Source of the DNA: Strobilurus pachycystidiatus
Taxonomy: Eukaryota > Basidiomycota > Agaricomycetes > Agaricales > Physalacriaceae
Direction: 5' to 3'
Assembly: GCA_019915135.1 (NCBI GenBank)
Contig: JAHLMK010000009.1
Span: forward strand, 868,001-932,000
DNA: 64,000 nt
The notes under the pieces are model-generated. The model saw only the letters and a program-made list of their open reading frames with translations. It was not told the origin of the DNA and ran no database searches. The position numbers were made by a program, and so were the translations under genes. Shown here one piece after another: positions 46,001 to 58,000 of the stretch (position 1 is the stretch's first letter; the number at the start of each line of letters is the position of its first letter).

Positions 46001-46938
46001 TTAACAAGCAGCCAAATAACTCGTCAGGGCGGTGTACTCAGCTTGATCGACAGTCAACGCATAGTAGTACTTGACCTGGACCCAGGCGCGAACATACGTG
46101 CAAACGTAGCTGGCGAGTGGCGGAACCCAGTTGGCGGGGTCTATCAAACGTGAGGACTTGCCACTCGAAGCTGTTCAAGCAACTGACCTTTGCTCCCTTT
46201 CGATTGGTTGAGGCTGTCGGTGACCGCCACAAGCTGAGGGCGGGTGATGTCGTTCGCGAAAGCTTCTCGCTGAGCGTCAGTCCAAGAACGAGCACCGGAG
46301 ATCCATGCCTAGGGTACACATCAGTGAGATACACGGAGAGCGAATTTGCGGAAATTCATACCTCCTTGAGAGGAACCACATGATCGATGTCAAGGTCACT
46401 GGCTAGCTTTGTAGCGACACCATCGTAAGGAGAGACCCAGGATCCCGAGGCAGGCGAACAGTCCGAATTCACTGTGATGCTAAGAGCGTTGCACCCGAGT
46501 CAACTTCCTTCACTTCCACAGTGGATAAGGCAGTATGCATACCTAGTTGCGTCACGCTTGAGGACATCTGAACGCGGTCAGTGACGGGGAGACAGAGTGC
46601 TGTACCGGGACCTACATTCACGGGTGTTACAGGTGCCTTCGACTATCAAAGACGCCTGTCAGAGCGTACATCATTCGAAGAGACAAACACGAACTAGTAT
46701 CCCAGGTCTTGAACAGCGAACGGCTGTATGCCGGCGAGTTGCTGTCCACCGCAATAGTCACTAGAAAAAGGTCAGAAGGTCTCCGCAACCCACGAAAAGG
46801 TCACTGACGGGACTTCAAGTACGTCTTAGCGGTGGCAGCAGAGACTGGCGTCGGAAGAGCGCGTGGCATCGGTACCGCCATGGCTGCTGTAGCGGACAGA
46901 GCAACAATCGCGAGGACATACTTCATGTAACCCATCAT
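46001..46938 (-). CDS. Secreted HNH nuclease-like protein (GmrSD C-terminal/DUF1524 family)
   Basis: ATG at 46938 begins a signal peptide (MMGYMKYVLAIVALSATAAMA) and a pro-region. Multiple short introns link the exons. The coding sequence ends at TAA 46001-46003, giving a protein of roughly 215 residues. The nuclease core has SPYDG, then LDIDHVVPLKEAWISG with the HNH base histidine. It continues with the conserved TRPQLVAVTDSLNQSKG, whose Asn is the usual central residue, and DPANWVPP. Two Cys pairs are plausible (GTCNTRE with NSDCSP; YVCTY with the final AAC). Such proteins are frequent in fungal secretomes and resemble the nuclease domain of bacterial type IV restriction enzymes. An extracellular nucleic-acid-degrading role is inferred. 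All HNH core residues appear intact. Confidence 0.88.
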
Positions 46939-47857
46939 GGTGGCTAAGGAAAGGCTAGTGAAAGAGCGCTGCAGCAGAATGCAGAATCGCCTTCCTATTT
47001 ATTGAGTTTGCCGTCCTATCTCCCAGAGTATGTTATTGATGCCTGTCGCCTCAGATGAGCTGCACGCACATGCGTCAAGAGTTCTTCAACGCGTGTATGC
47101 ATCAATCCAATGCCTTATCGCACAACCTGCTATACGCGGCGGCATGTGTCGCATGGATGCTATTGAGCAGATTGGATACTTGTAACCTGGCTCTCTAATA
47201 AATCGTTACTTGAATGTCGCCGTTGCTAGTAAGTGTGGTCATATGGCAACGGTAAACGTCCAACGTGCAACATGGTAACATGCTTCCATCGGACAACGTT
47301 TCGGCAGATAAGCAGCGCCTTCGTCTGCCAAGACTTTTCGTAGGCCGGCTTCAGCAAGGTACGAATTTATAGACGTACTCGCACTCACACTCTCTGACTC
47401 TTTGCTACCAGGAGTCTCAGGTTTTCGATTCGGCCTCCCAGCACCCATGATCTGGCCACAGCCCTTCAATAAGTCCAAAACAGCTGAGAACTGCAGTCCA
47501 GCTGGTGAATGGAATTTCTGATACCGTGGGTAGTCGATGGTGAGGCACTTAGATATAGATAAGTAAGTGGAGGTGAGGTTGGACCAGGCACGAACCTCTC
47601 GCCCGCAAGTACAAGGATCCACATGACATCAGATTGATCTTCGCGTTACAGCCTCAGGCGCCCATGATCAGAATAGGTCTGATTACGCCGCCAAATTGGC
47701 CACACACGCGAAGTTCGACGCATCAATGCGCGCTGGGTTTTCGCAACGGCGAAAGTTCTCGGGATTATTGTGGTACTATGCTGCCGATAACACGAATTCC
47801 CATATGACTAGAGGCGACCTCAGGTTCCCTACTTGGCATCCAAGCTGCATCCAAGCA
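46939..47857. other. Intergenic region upstream of the HNH nuclease gene
   Basis: Contains the nuclease promoter, with AATAAATA on the minus strand near 46995. A minus-strand frame of 127 codons at 47239-47622 begins with a non-ATG codon and has no recognisable domain. It could be an exon of the unresolved gene beginning near 49098. Confidence 0.35.
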
Positions 47858-49098
47858 TTAGCCACCATGCGAGTGGAAACACCGTTGTTGAGGCAGCATC
47901 GTGGACGCTCTGCCCACAGGGAAATGATAAGATATCGGTGCAAAAGCGAAAAACACGAGCCTTTCCTGGCTACCACAAAGAACGTTCACGACCAAGAAAC
48001 GCGGACGTCCCAACCCACGTGTTCCACCGCCGATGAGTAATTCCTCGATGTTCAGTGGCGTCCTGCAGAAAGTCCCGTCATGTCTTCGGGTCTGAGCCGA
48101 TTCTACTACTAGCAAGTCTCGCCGACCCAGTGGGATTTCAAGAACCAGCCCGAGCAGTGTCCGAATAGGCCGCATATCTGGCAGGATGTCATGGTAAAAT
48201 ACGAATGCAGCCAGACAGTACGTGCCTAGGCAAGTCTCAACGGCCAGAGCCCAGAAAGTGTGCATCGGTCCGACTATAGGAACGTCTAGAAACGGCTGAA
48301 GAAAAATGACACTCATTTGAGATATATTGACTTTTGTTGCTAGCTTTGGCAGACGCACAAGAGGAGAGGCCTAGTCTAGAAAGCGTCACGTTTAGTAATT
48401 CCCAGAGTGAATTGAGACGAACAGTCTCGTCCGATGAGGTCTGTCAGCAAGTAAGACAACTAGACCCCAAAGAATTTGTGGCGTTCACCTCTACGAGGCC
48501 GGGTTGCATATGATCGAGATGCCGCAGCCCATTCGCACAGTCGATTGCTGTCGAGATGGAATTGTGCAGACAGTCCTCTATCAGACCAGTCCGGTATAGG
48601 AGTCTCTATCCTCTGCGGTCGTGTCATAGTGGCTAGAATGAGATGTAGGAGATATCAAGCTCCAGTACTCGGTAGCAGCATTCTTCGACTTGGTAGCAGT
48701 TGCCATCGACTATGGAAATGACACAAAGGAAATGGTGCAGAAGATCCCAAGGGAGAGTGATAACCCGAGGGACGAGGGAGACGCTATCACGTCGTCGCAA
48801 CTTCATGTTACGACCAGGGAGAGACGGATAGCTTGTTGTACTTGGGGTTGTCCAACGAGCGTATGCCACTGGCAGCCCCTGGGCCGAGCAGCCAGTACAG
48901 CCACGTAGCTCAATTGAAAGAAGACGGCAGTAGAAAAACGATGGATATCGGCGGACCTTTCATACCGATTGAATTCGATACAGAAGTCAAATGAAAAAGG
49001 TTACAAAGCGTCTCAAATTGACACTTACAGACGCGAGCAATGTGGGCGGACAAGCCGCGTGGTGTGGGGTTCATGTCAAACTTATCGATGTGCGGCAT
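47858..49098 (-). other. Possible multi-exon gene or gene relic, product unknown
   Basis: ATG at 49098 starts MPHIDKFDMNPTPRGLSAHI. A GTAAGT donor joins it in frame to STWLYWLLGPGAASGIRSLDN and PKYNKLS. Further open stretches follow: a Ser/Thr-rich frame near 48600-48680, then a strongly hydrophobic frame at 47858-48358 containing FLQPFLDVPIVGPMHTFWAL and CLGTYCLAAFVFYHDILP. That would make a membrane protein. I could not link all exons without a stop or phase break between about 48360 and 48600, so it may be degenerate. No family recognised. Confidence 0.3.
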
Positions 49099-49354
49099 AG
49101 TGTGAACTTGCTGTGAACCGCGAACGTCGCAAGATGGTGGAGAGAAAGAGAGTGATCGTGTTGTGTGACACTGCTTGGCACTGGTCTCTTCGGTGAGCGG
49201 GCCGACTGCCGATCTGCACCTCAGCGTCTCTCTTCTGCTCGGTCACCACGACCGCGCCTCTTCATATGTTCCCGCTGCCCCGCCACCCATCCGACTCTGT
49301 CCACGTATTACACACGTCGCCACAGCGTGATCACCACCGTTACGTATCCACAGG

Positions 49355-50937
49355 ATGACTTCAACCAACACCACAAACGAAACAGACATTTGCGACAATA
49401 CGCCAATTGACCTTGTCGGGGGGCCATTTGCCGTCATAGAATCTGATCCAGGCGCGTTTACTGACTTCAGCCATAGTGCACCCTTCGCTAACCTACTGAA
49501 AGGTGTCTTTACCACACTGACGCGGAAACTCGGCGTTAAAGGGCTGGAATTTGTCGAGCTCTATGACTTTGAACCATGGGCAGTGGACCACCTGCATCCG
49601 CATGGCCTCATTTTTTGCTTTCTGTGGCGCAAGGATACACACCGACCTGGCACCTTTGATGATCCTACCTCAGAACGCGTCTGGTTCGCCAACCAACTCA
49701 GCGACGACGCTTGTGCTTCACAGGCCATCTTGAATGTACTTTTCAACTGTCCGGACGTGGATATTGGGCGAAACATGTCGTACTTCAAGGAGGAAACGAA
49801 AGAGATGTCCCCCGTGGTGCGTTTCGAGGTATCAATCATGTGTGGCGTGGTGAAGGCTCATATCATCCCAGATGCGCGGCCTTGCCATATCCAACTCGAC
49901 TGTAATCCGAGAAGCTCACAATTCTCTCGCAAGGTGGGTCAATCGAGTACTTTCTTCCCCGTCTCCGTACTATATCACTTCTGCGATGATGTGTTTTGCT
50001 TTACGTCTGTCGTCTATTGTGAAACTTATCGATGCGCAACGTTGCTTTTTTCGGGCCATCTGATATGAATCCCAGGCCTGCTGATATCCGCGGTGCCATC
50101 AACGCGATAGCCACCACCACGCTCGACGCCGCTAAAAAGAAGGCGAAGACTGATCCTCCTCCGAATAAACGCGCTAAAACATCCAAGAAACCTGCCGCTA
50201 AAGAGACAGAGACCAGTGAAGAGGAGGTATATCATTTCATCGGTTACGTTCCTGCATTCGGCAAGGTCTGGGAGCTTGACGGACTGAAATCTGGTCCTCT
50301 GGAAGTCGGCGAAATATCTAAAAATACGGAATGGATGGATATCGTCCGACCAGCTCTGCGAACTAAAATGCGCAAGTACGGACACATCCAATTTAGCCTC
50401 CTCGCCATCGTCGACGGTGCCTTCGAAAAAGCCAGCGACGAATGGGAGTACTGGAAAAGAGACCGTCGTACTCTAGAACGACACCTCGACGACGGATGGC
50501 GAGACTCGGTTTGTTCTTTGGTTGCCTGTATTTCAAGAGGCTAAGATCTATTTACACGCATAGGTGGAGCCGGCGCTGGTCGAATTGTCAGGGAAGCTCT
50601 TCGACGAGGACAACAATCCAGCGTTCCTAGGAAGCTTCGGGGAGCGCAGATTTGAGAGAGATAAAGAGATCATCGATATGGATCAAGCTCAGCGCGTGAA
50701 GGCATGGGAGGCTTGTGTACAAAAGGGGATGGCTGCTAAGGAGGATCTCAACCAGGAGCTGATGAAAGCGGCGAATCAGCATGTACGTGTTCACGTTGCT
50801 TCGACCTCCATTGTTTCTGATTCCAGCATCCTCAGTCCGAACACATCAAGCGGACACACGATTATGAGCCTTTCTTCTCGGAGTGGATCAAACGACTCAA
50901 TAATGAAGGCCATCTGGCGAAATTGTTGAAAAAGTAG
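49355..50937 (+). CDS. Ubiquitin C-terminal hydrolase, UCH37/UCHL5 type (peptidase C12)
   Basis: Five exons (49355-49816, 49872-49933, 50076-50508, 50564-50782, 50836-50937) give 425 residues plus TAG. The catalytic set is complete: Gln114 (oxyanion), Cys120 in LSDDACASQAI, His228 in YHFIGYVP and Asp243 in WELDGLKSGP. Gln-Cys spacing of 6 and His-Asp spacing of 15 are those of human UCHL5. RGLAISNSTVIREAHNSLAR is the family's crossover-loop region. It is followed by a basic insertion with a likely nuclear signal (KKAKTDPPPNKRAKTSKKP). The C-terminus has the helical extension typical of the UCH37 subgroup (DYEPFFSEWIKRLNNEGHL). That extension binds DEUBAD proteins such as Rpn13 at the 26S proteasome or INO80G in the INO80 complex. 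The function is ubiquitin removal, and the partner is not shown by sequence. Confidence 0.93.
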
Positions 50938-51135
50938 AACACATCTGATAGTATGGTACGAATACATAATAGGTCGAAGTCTGTTTCTAAACATCTAGCT
51001 CTATGCGAATACAAATTCTATGTTCTAAATGCTTTGCGACTGCTGGATCGTTGTAGAGAATAAATAACGAGGAAGACATGGTATGTAAAGAGTATGGCTA
51101 CAAAATGGGCGAAATATCGATAAACGATAGCTGTT

Positions 51136-52886
51136 TTAGAGATCCTCGAAAAGACGCAAGGGGTCCAAGCCCTCGAAACTGATGCGGTACACCTTCTCGA
51201 AAAGAGGATAGCCTTCAAGGCGTCCTCTGATGTCGAGGAACTCAAATACCTCGCCAGCGGTGGCAACTCCCTGGAGTTTCTGGCCATTCAACAGCTCCTC
51301 CTCCAGTTCCCCAAAAGTTTTGGCCTTCTCGCCGCCGTACTCGGGGCGCGACTTGATGTAGGCCTCCGCGCACTTGCGGTTACGCCCACCAAAACTCGTC
51401 GTGATGAGGTCGGCCATACCAGCGGAGTGATGGCTGAAAGTCAACGGGTTCGAGCCGGGGAAGAACTCCAGGGTGAAGGTGCTCATCTCGATGAGACCGA
51501 TGCGCAGGATAGCGGCTTTGGTGTTTCCACCCTATTTGCAAAGATGAGTTCTCATTCACGACAATGGACAACGATGACTTACAAGGCCCATACCATCAAC
51601 AAAGCCGGCAGCCAGTGCGACGACGTTCTTGAGCGCTCCACTGAGAGAAACGCCAGCGACGTCCTCAATGGGGTGCACACGGAAAGCAGGTCCGTCAAAT
51701 ACTGCGTGCCAAAGCGCAGCGTCCTTCGGAGAGGGAACGCCGATGGTCGTCTCGCAGAACTGACCCTTCCCTACATCGAGAGCAATGTTAGCTCCACCGA
51801 GCGCAGAACAAGGCATGTCAAGCTCCTTCTCGATGAGGCCAGGGTAAGTGTAGATCTCAGCGGTCTTCTTTTTCTGTCCCGTCGGGTCCGTCTCCTCGTG
51901 GAGCTGGACCTCCACTCCTTTGATGGCAGAGATTGCGCGCGCGTTTTTCTCAAGAACACCAGGTTTCTTGAAAACCTTCAAGACGTCGGGAAGGAACTGA
52001 TGGGGAACGACGAAAAGGATGAGTGTGGCGCCATGCACCACAGTCTCGAGATCAGGAACGGCGACAAGGTTCTCAGGAAGATCCACCGCGGGGAGATATC
52101 GCTCGTTTTCGTGCGTCGAGTTGATTATGTCCGTGAGCTTGCCACGTCCAGGAATCTAAATGAAATGGAAGGGTCGAGTCAGTGACCAGGGTAGTGCATG
52201 ACGTAGAAAGGAGTAAGTACCTCCCGCTCGCGGACCCATATGCGCACCTCCGGGTCGAAGCCTTCGCGTTCAGCGGCGTTGATGGCAGCGACGCGAGCAA
52301 GCGCAGTTCCCCACGAGCCGCTACCAACAATGGCGACTTTCTCAAGACGCAGAGGGGAGCGAGTGCCGCTCTTGGGGTCAAGGACGGCCTCGGGCTCGAA
52401 GAGGTCGAACTTGGTAATGAAAGGAGCCATCGCAACCGAGGACGTGCGGCGAAGTGGGCCTGGGCGAGCTAGGTCACTGGGAACTGCGCCATGGCTGTCG
52501 GTCGACTCGTCGTCGGACCCCTCCGGAGAGGAGCCACCCGAAGACTTTCTGGTAGACTCGTCTCTGTCAACCATCGTTTTCTGCTTCTTGATGGCAGAAT
52601 TGGCCATGGCGGTGAAGCTCATGCTCGCGCCGCTAAGGGCGTTGAAGCCAAGAGGTTTCGAAGGAAGACCGCGGTTGTGGGAGGCGCCAGCGCCGGGCTG
52701 GAGTGGCCTGAGCAGAGGCGAAGGAGGCCGTGAGGAATCTGGAGAGGAAAAGCCGGATACGGGATTACTGTCGCCATCGGACGAGAAGGGGGGAGAGGAA
52801 GTCGCAGGCGAAGACGATGGTGGCGAGTTGTCGTCGATGGCGGTCTTCGCGAGTTGCGAAGTAACGCGTGAAGTATCAGAGGACAT
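51136..52886 (-). CDS. GPD1: Glycerol-3-phosphate dehydrogenase (NAD+) with long N-terminal extension
   Basis: Three exons (52221-52886, 51583-52155, 51136-51531) encode 544 residues plus TAA. The enzyme reduces dihydroxyacetone phosphate to glycerol-3-phosphate with NADH. The NAD-binding fold starts with VAIVGSGSWGTALARV (GxGxxG at about 188-193). Family motifs follow: VVPHQFLPDVL, AISAIKGVE, LGGANIALDVGKGQF, the catalytic Lys region SLSGALKNVVALAAGFVDG, and TTSFGGRNRKCAEA near the C-terminus. Yeast Gpd1 has about 390 residues with the motif near residue 41. Here an extra stretch of about 145 residues, rich in Ser, Pro and Asp, precedes it. The ATG at 52886 is in frame and no splice signal separates the extension, so I include it; a downstream Met could be used instead. 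The gene is divergent from the phosphatase gene at 53604. Confidence 0.93.
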
Positions 52887-53603
52887 GATTGTAGAACGTT
52901 AGAGAGTGATTGGCTGATGAATGGAACGCTGCAAGTCTAAATCGCGAGTCTAGGAAAGAAGTTGGTTGTGGAAGTTGGTCGAGAGAATCTAAGTCGAGTG
53001 CAGGCATAGGGGATATAAATTTGCGGTGGAATGACCCATCGGGATCGGGTGAAGTAACGAGGCGGCGATGGAGCACTTTGGCGCAAGCACTCGGCTATTG
53101 AATCGATCAAGATGGTGGTTCGGGGAGATCGTATTTCCGTCTGTGGCGTCTACGGTCCAGGCCTAGTCTCAGGCGACATTCCGAGTGATGTCATTCCGGT
53201 ACCAGGGCGCAGGACCGACAGTATGTGAAATTTGGGAACTGCCGCCACACTTGCCCAAGAGTCGCTCATTCGAACGTCAGTCGCTGGCGGAGATAGATGG
53301 CCAGTGGATTGGAGCGGTATCCATCGCTTCAGTTTTCGCACCACAACACGGGAAAGGCGCGAGGCGAGTGACTATTTACCAAACCTATAGGTGGAAAAGA
53401 ACGTAAGTTATTTACATGCGTCGGAGCGCAAAGGAGCGCAATGACGTTCGCACGCGACAACTCCACCCAATACCGACTGCTAAAATATGAAACCGCGGAT
53501 AATAGTTCACGGTGCTGAATATATTAGGTGTGGCCAACTTTACCACGAACCAACCTTCTCCTAGTCAAAACTTACATCTACGACAAAGCGATTTTCTTCC
53601 ATT
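52887..53603. promoter_or_regulatory. Shared divergent promoter of the glycerol gene pair
   Basis: The 717 bases separate the start codons of the dehydrogenase (-) and phosphatase (+). They contain one STRE-like AGGGG at 53008-53012, directly followed by GATATAAATT, and a GAATATATTA about 80 bases upstream of the phosphatase ATG. Short open frames here have no domain. Bidirectional control, for instance by osmotic stress, is inference. Confidence 0.4.
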
Positions 53604-54776
53604 ATGTCTTCCTCATACTCTCCCGGTGCCGAGCCCACCACCATCCAGATGACGGCCTCAGCCATTCTGTTTGAGTAAGGCCATCTCGCCCGTGTCATTC
53701 AAGTTGCATGGATTGATTATCTTTCGGCAGTATGGATGGCACCCTTATCGACTCCTCGCCCGCGGTAACTGCGGCTTGGAATCTCCTGAAGAACACTGGA
53801 TACGAGTTCCTCGACTTGCCTGATATCCTTGCTTCCGCTCATGGCTACCGTACCATCGACGCCCTTCGCAAGTGGTGCAAGATCACCGACGAGGAGCTCC
53901 TGAAGAAGGAAGTGGTCCGCTTTGAGGAAGCTATCCTCAGCAACGCCAGTAAGGCGGAGGGTGGTGGAATTATTGCCCTCCCGGGTGTCAAGAACCTCCT
54001 TGCCGCCATCCAGGGAGGTCGCCCTGACGAGGATCAAGGCTGGAGCGTCTGTACATCATGTAAGATTCAATTCGTCCCTAAATTCTTCATTTCGCTTACA
54101 TCTGGGTATCAGCAACGCACTTTTACGCTTCGAAAGCTCTCCCTGCCGCAGGGCTGCCGACGCCGGTCCACTTCGTTACCGCGGAGAGTGTGCAAAACGG
54201 AAAGCCCGCACCCGACCCGTATCTTCTGGGCGCGAAGCTGAACGCCTTCCCATCTGAGAAGTGTACGTTTCTTCTATGCGCGATCTTTCAAGTATTCAAA
54301 TTTTCTTGCAGGCGTTGTTGTCGAGGATGCACCTACAGGTATCCGGTCTGGTAAGGCCGCCGGATGCTTTGTCTTAGCTACATGCACTTCGCACACACGG
54401 GCATCTCTGGAGAAAGAGAAACCCGATTTTCTGGTTGAAAATCTAAGCCAGTAAGTCTTCAGCGTCCAATTTAGACCCATCGCTCACATTTAATCCAGCG
54501 TCACTGCCACACGCAACCAGGATGGAAGCGTTAACCTCTTCATCGCTCAGCCTGTTGGCCGTGGATACCCCGACTCTGCCATCCCTACACCTGTTGATAC
54601 CGTTAGTCCCTTCTTCGCTGCTCACCGCATTCACTGGTGCTAATTCTTACCTGCAGCCTCTACACACACCCGCACTTTCCCGCATGCCTTCTATGCAAAA
54701 CCTCGACAAGGGCTCCAAGCCTGGCCACCAGGTGTACTCCATGGGTGAGGTTCCCGGAGAGAGCACCATTGTCTAG
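53604..54776 (+). CDS. HAD-family phosphatase, glycerol-3-phosphate phosphatase-like (GPP)
   Basis: Six exons (53604-53674, 53731-54059, 54113-54262, 54312-54450, 54499-54601, 54657-54776) encode 303 residues plus TAG. HAD motif I is ILFDMDGTLID (nucleophile Asp24, acid Asp26), split by an intron inside the first Asp codon. Motif II is the Ser/Thr of VCTSS. Motif III contains GKPAPDPYLLGAKLN, and motif IV is VVVEDAPTGIRSGKAAG. Cap residues resemble yeast Gpp1/Gpp2 and 2-deoxyglucose-6-phosphatases. A C-terminal extension of about 60 residues (MPSMQNLDKGSKPGHQ) is not in the yeast enzymes. Its neighbour makes glycerol-3-phosphate, so glycerol formation is the most likely role. Substrate specificity cannot be read from sequence alone. 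Confidence 0.88.
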
Positions 54777-55069
54777 TCACGTCTCCCATCATTCAACCTG
54801 TATCGCTACGTATCGTGAGATTCGCATAGAATTCGCATTAGATGTAACAGTATATTTACCGAGCATGGTCAGCAACCGCATCGATTTTTTTCGTGGATGG
54901 TGCATGAAGCGAAAGCTAAAGTGCAAAGAGCACACAGGGTGTCAGGGTCGACTTGATTGTCATTGACTCTGAGTCAACGCGTTAGTGTCACGAGGTTAAC
55001 TTCGACGCGAAGCAACTTTGGCTTTCACCATCACTTTCCCAACCGACATCGCGCTCGACGTTCGCAACG

Positions 55070-58000
55070 ATGTGGACGGTAGTGGGAAGCTTTGACGCAG
55101 AGATTGAGGATCTCAACTTTACCAGTGCGTTGCCCATTCATGCTGGCCTAAGCCTTGCTGAACCTTTGCAGAGCACAAAGTGCTGAAGGCTGGGAAGACG
55201 TACGGCATTGGAAGAAAGGGCCAACCTTTGGTCATCAATCACAAGCGGATATCGAAGGAACACTCCACAATCATCGTAGGCGAATACACCTTGGATAACG
55301 CTGTCCGTCGCCGTTCAACACTTTCATTGTCGATGTTTCAGCTGACAGGCATGCTGCCAGTCGGACCCTTCGTTCATCCCAACTCTAACCGTCGCGAATG
55401 CACATAAACCAAAGGCCAAGGGGTTCAACATCGTCCGAGGACAGGGCATTGTCGGAGTCGAGAACGGGGCCACCGTCGAGCTGCAAGACGGGGACGAGCT
55501 ACAGCTTGTGACCAAAATCAACATTACGTGCGTGTCCTGGTATTATTTCTCTCGTATCCCTCAACGCTTCTCAGTGTCAACTGGGTCCCTTTATGCTGCT
55601 ACGTCCCATCGCCCAAACCCGCAATACCTCTCGAAGTACTGGCATCCCTTGGTGAGCAAACGCTCTGACTCCCTCGACGCGTTCATGACTCTCCAAATAG
55701 CCATCAGCGTCGTCTACACGTACCACTCTAATGTCACCCACCACGTTGTCGATAAACTTACCGCCACCCCATCACTCGCAGCATCACTCCTATCCGCGTG
55801 CAATATCGTCAGACGTGACTTCCTCGCCGAAATTATCCGCATTGGCTCCCTTCCACCAGAAGACAAGAATTCCTGGGAATTCAACTATCCAAAAACCTTC
55901 ACCGCTACCAAAAAGTACCTCCCACCCTTCGACGACTCCCTAGATCAAGGCTTCAAGCAGCCCGATATCTGGTATGGGGACGAATCGCGTCTGCATCTCT
56001 TCAAGGATTACCGATTCCTATGCGTCGGTGAAAAGTCGCGCGAAATCCACTCAGACTTGCGCTCGATGATTGAGCGAGGGGAGGGGGCGATTGAGACGTT
56101 CAATGTTCAGGATGGAGTTTTGAAGTGGAGGAAGTCGTTGTCGAGAGGTGCAGCGAAAGAGGACGTCAAGGTCGTCGCTGTCGCCGACTCGAACGCGATG
56201 ATCTCTGCAGTTGGAAAAGATGCATGGGCGAAGCTCGTCCAAGAGGCGGAAGAGTATGTTCTCTTCACTGCTCGAAACAATTCGTTAACAAAGCTCAAGA
56301 TTCCAGGTTGACTTTGTATCCACCAAGGAGCTCGTAGACGTCGTGTTGAACGCTGATGCGGCTCCTCTGAAGGCGAAATCATCAGGTGATTATATCCTCG
56401 CCGTCAGCTGAAGTCTTCGTGGTTACCTCGCATACTAGGACGTCTTGATGCATCGCAGTCTCAGTCGCTACTTACTCCGATCGAACACAGTGCAGCACCG
56501 CCAGTGGTAGACGACCCACCACCACCTACAACTCGGAGAAAACTTCCCACTCGTCGTGCTGCGTCTCGCCAGCCGTCTCAAGCTCCGGATTTCTCGATGG
56601 CGAACCCAGAAAACATCAACTCTGAACAGGCCGGGCCTGTAAGTGAGCTGCATGTTTCTTCGGTATCGCGCTTATAATCTTTAGTCTACATCGAAGCCCA
56701 TAGAGGCTGCTTCAATGTCTGTGAATTCGTTTGACGATCCTGTCCCTACACGACGAGTATGCCAGCTCTCACCAATTGTTATATCCATGCTAAAAACGCG
56801 TCAGAAACTACAACGAAGACTGATCACACAAGAGGACAAGGAGGACCTGGGGATTATGGAGTCAACGCAACCGGAGCCAGCTCGCAAGGTAAACCCCAGG
56901 ACAACATCGCGCTGAAATGATGTCTGATTCATTCCAGCCATTGACTAGACGCGGACACGGCGGACTGCCCCTTATTACAGGTTTGGATGACAACTCAGTC
57001 CTACTTGATGCGTCGCCAGATCTTGGTGGTCCCCCGCCCGAAACAGAGACACAACCAGAGTCGATGCCAGCGCCACGGTCCAAGCGCCTTCTCAAGCGAC
57101 GTCGTGAGACTGTTGACGAGACGCTCGACTCTCAGTTCGCTAGCCTCGTACCAAAGGAGGAGCCCGCGTACAAGAAACACAAAGCGCTCTTCGAATCCCT
57201 CGATCCCGATAACGGTAGCGGCATGTCCTTTGATGGTACCAATTTTGGTGTTCAGGAAAGTGCGGGCACCCAGAGTGAAGCTGCACTGGATGCTGCGCCT
57301 TTGCGGACTGTGTATGAAGAGGAGGAGGAGACGCAGACGCAGACGCAAGCACGGGCGCCACCCTCTCTTCCTCAGCGAGGGCAGAAGAGGAAAGCGAGTG
57401 AGGATGTCGAGATGGATGGTGTGGAGGAGGCCTTGCAGCCGCGTTCGTTGACACAGTCCTCTGGGGAAGCACCTCCGGCGAAGAAGCGGGCGTTGGAGCA
57501 TGTGAACGCCGTCGAGCGACTCCCTACCACCGTAGTGCACGACGGCCAGATGCGACCGCCGCCGCCGCCACCCCCTGCAACCATCAAAGCATCGAAGTCT
57601 GCGAAAGCTGGGGCAGATCCCGGTAAGCCCGATACCGACGTGGCGTTCCTCAAGGCTTTCGCGTCGACGAAGCGCGGGAAGAAGCAGGAGGACGAGTTTG
57701 ACCGCGAGTTCAACAAGCTGAAGATCTCGAAGCCGGATTTGGAGAGGGAGAATGTGCAGGAGGACTGGAAAGTGCTGGATGACTTTGAGGAGGATGTGAA
57801 TATAAGGGGGAACTTTATGGTGGTTGTGCCGATGGAAGTGTTTAGGAAGGAGAAGGAGAGGGCGCCTAGGGGGGTTAACGAGGCGTGGTCGGGGCAGGCG
57901 AATTTCAAGAAGTTCAAGAAGGTATGTGGGAGGGATGGTTTTAATTGGAAGAGATATGCTGATTGGGAGTCATAACTGCAGAAGGGAGTAGAACGAACGA

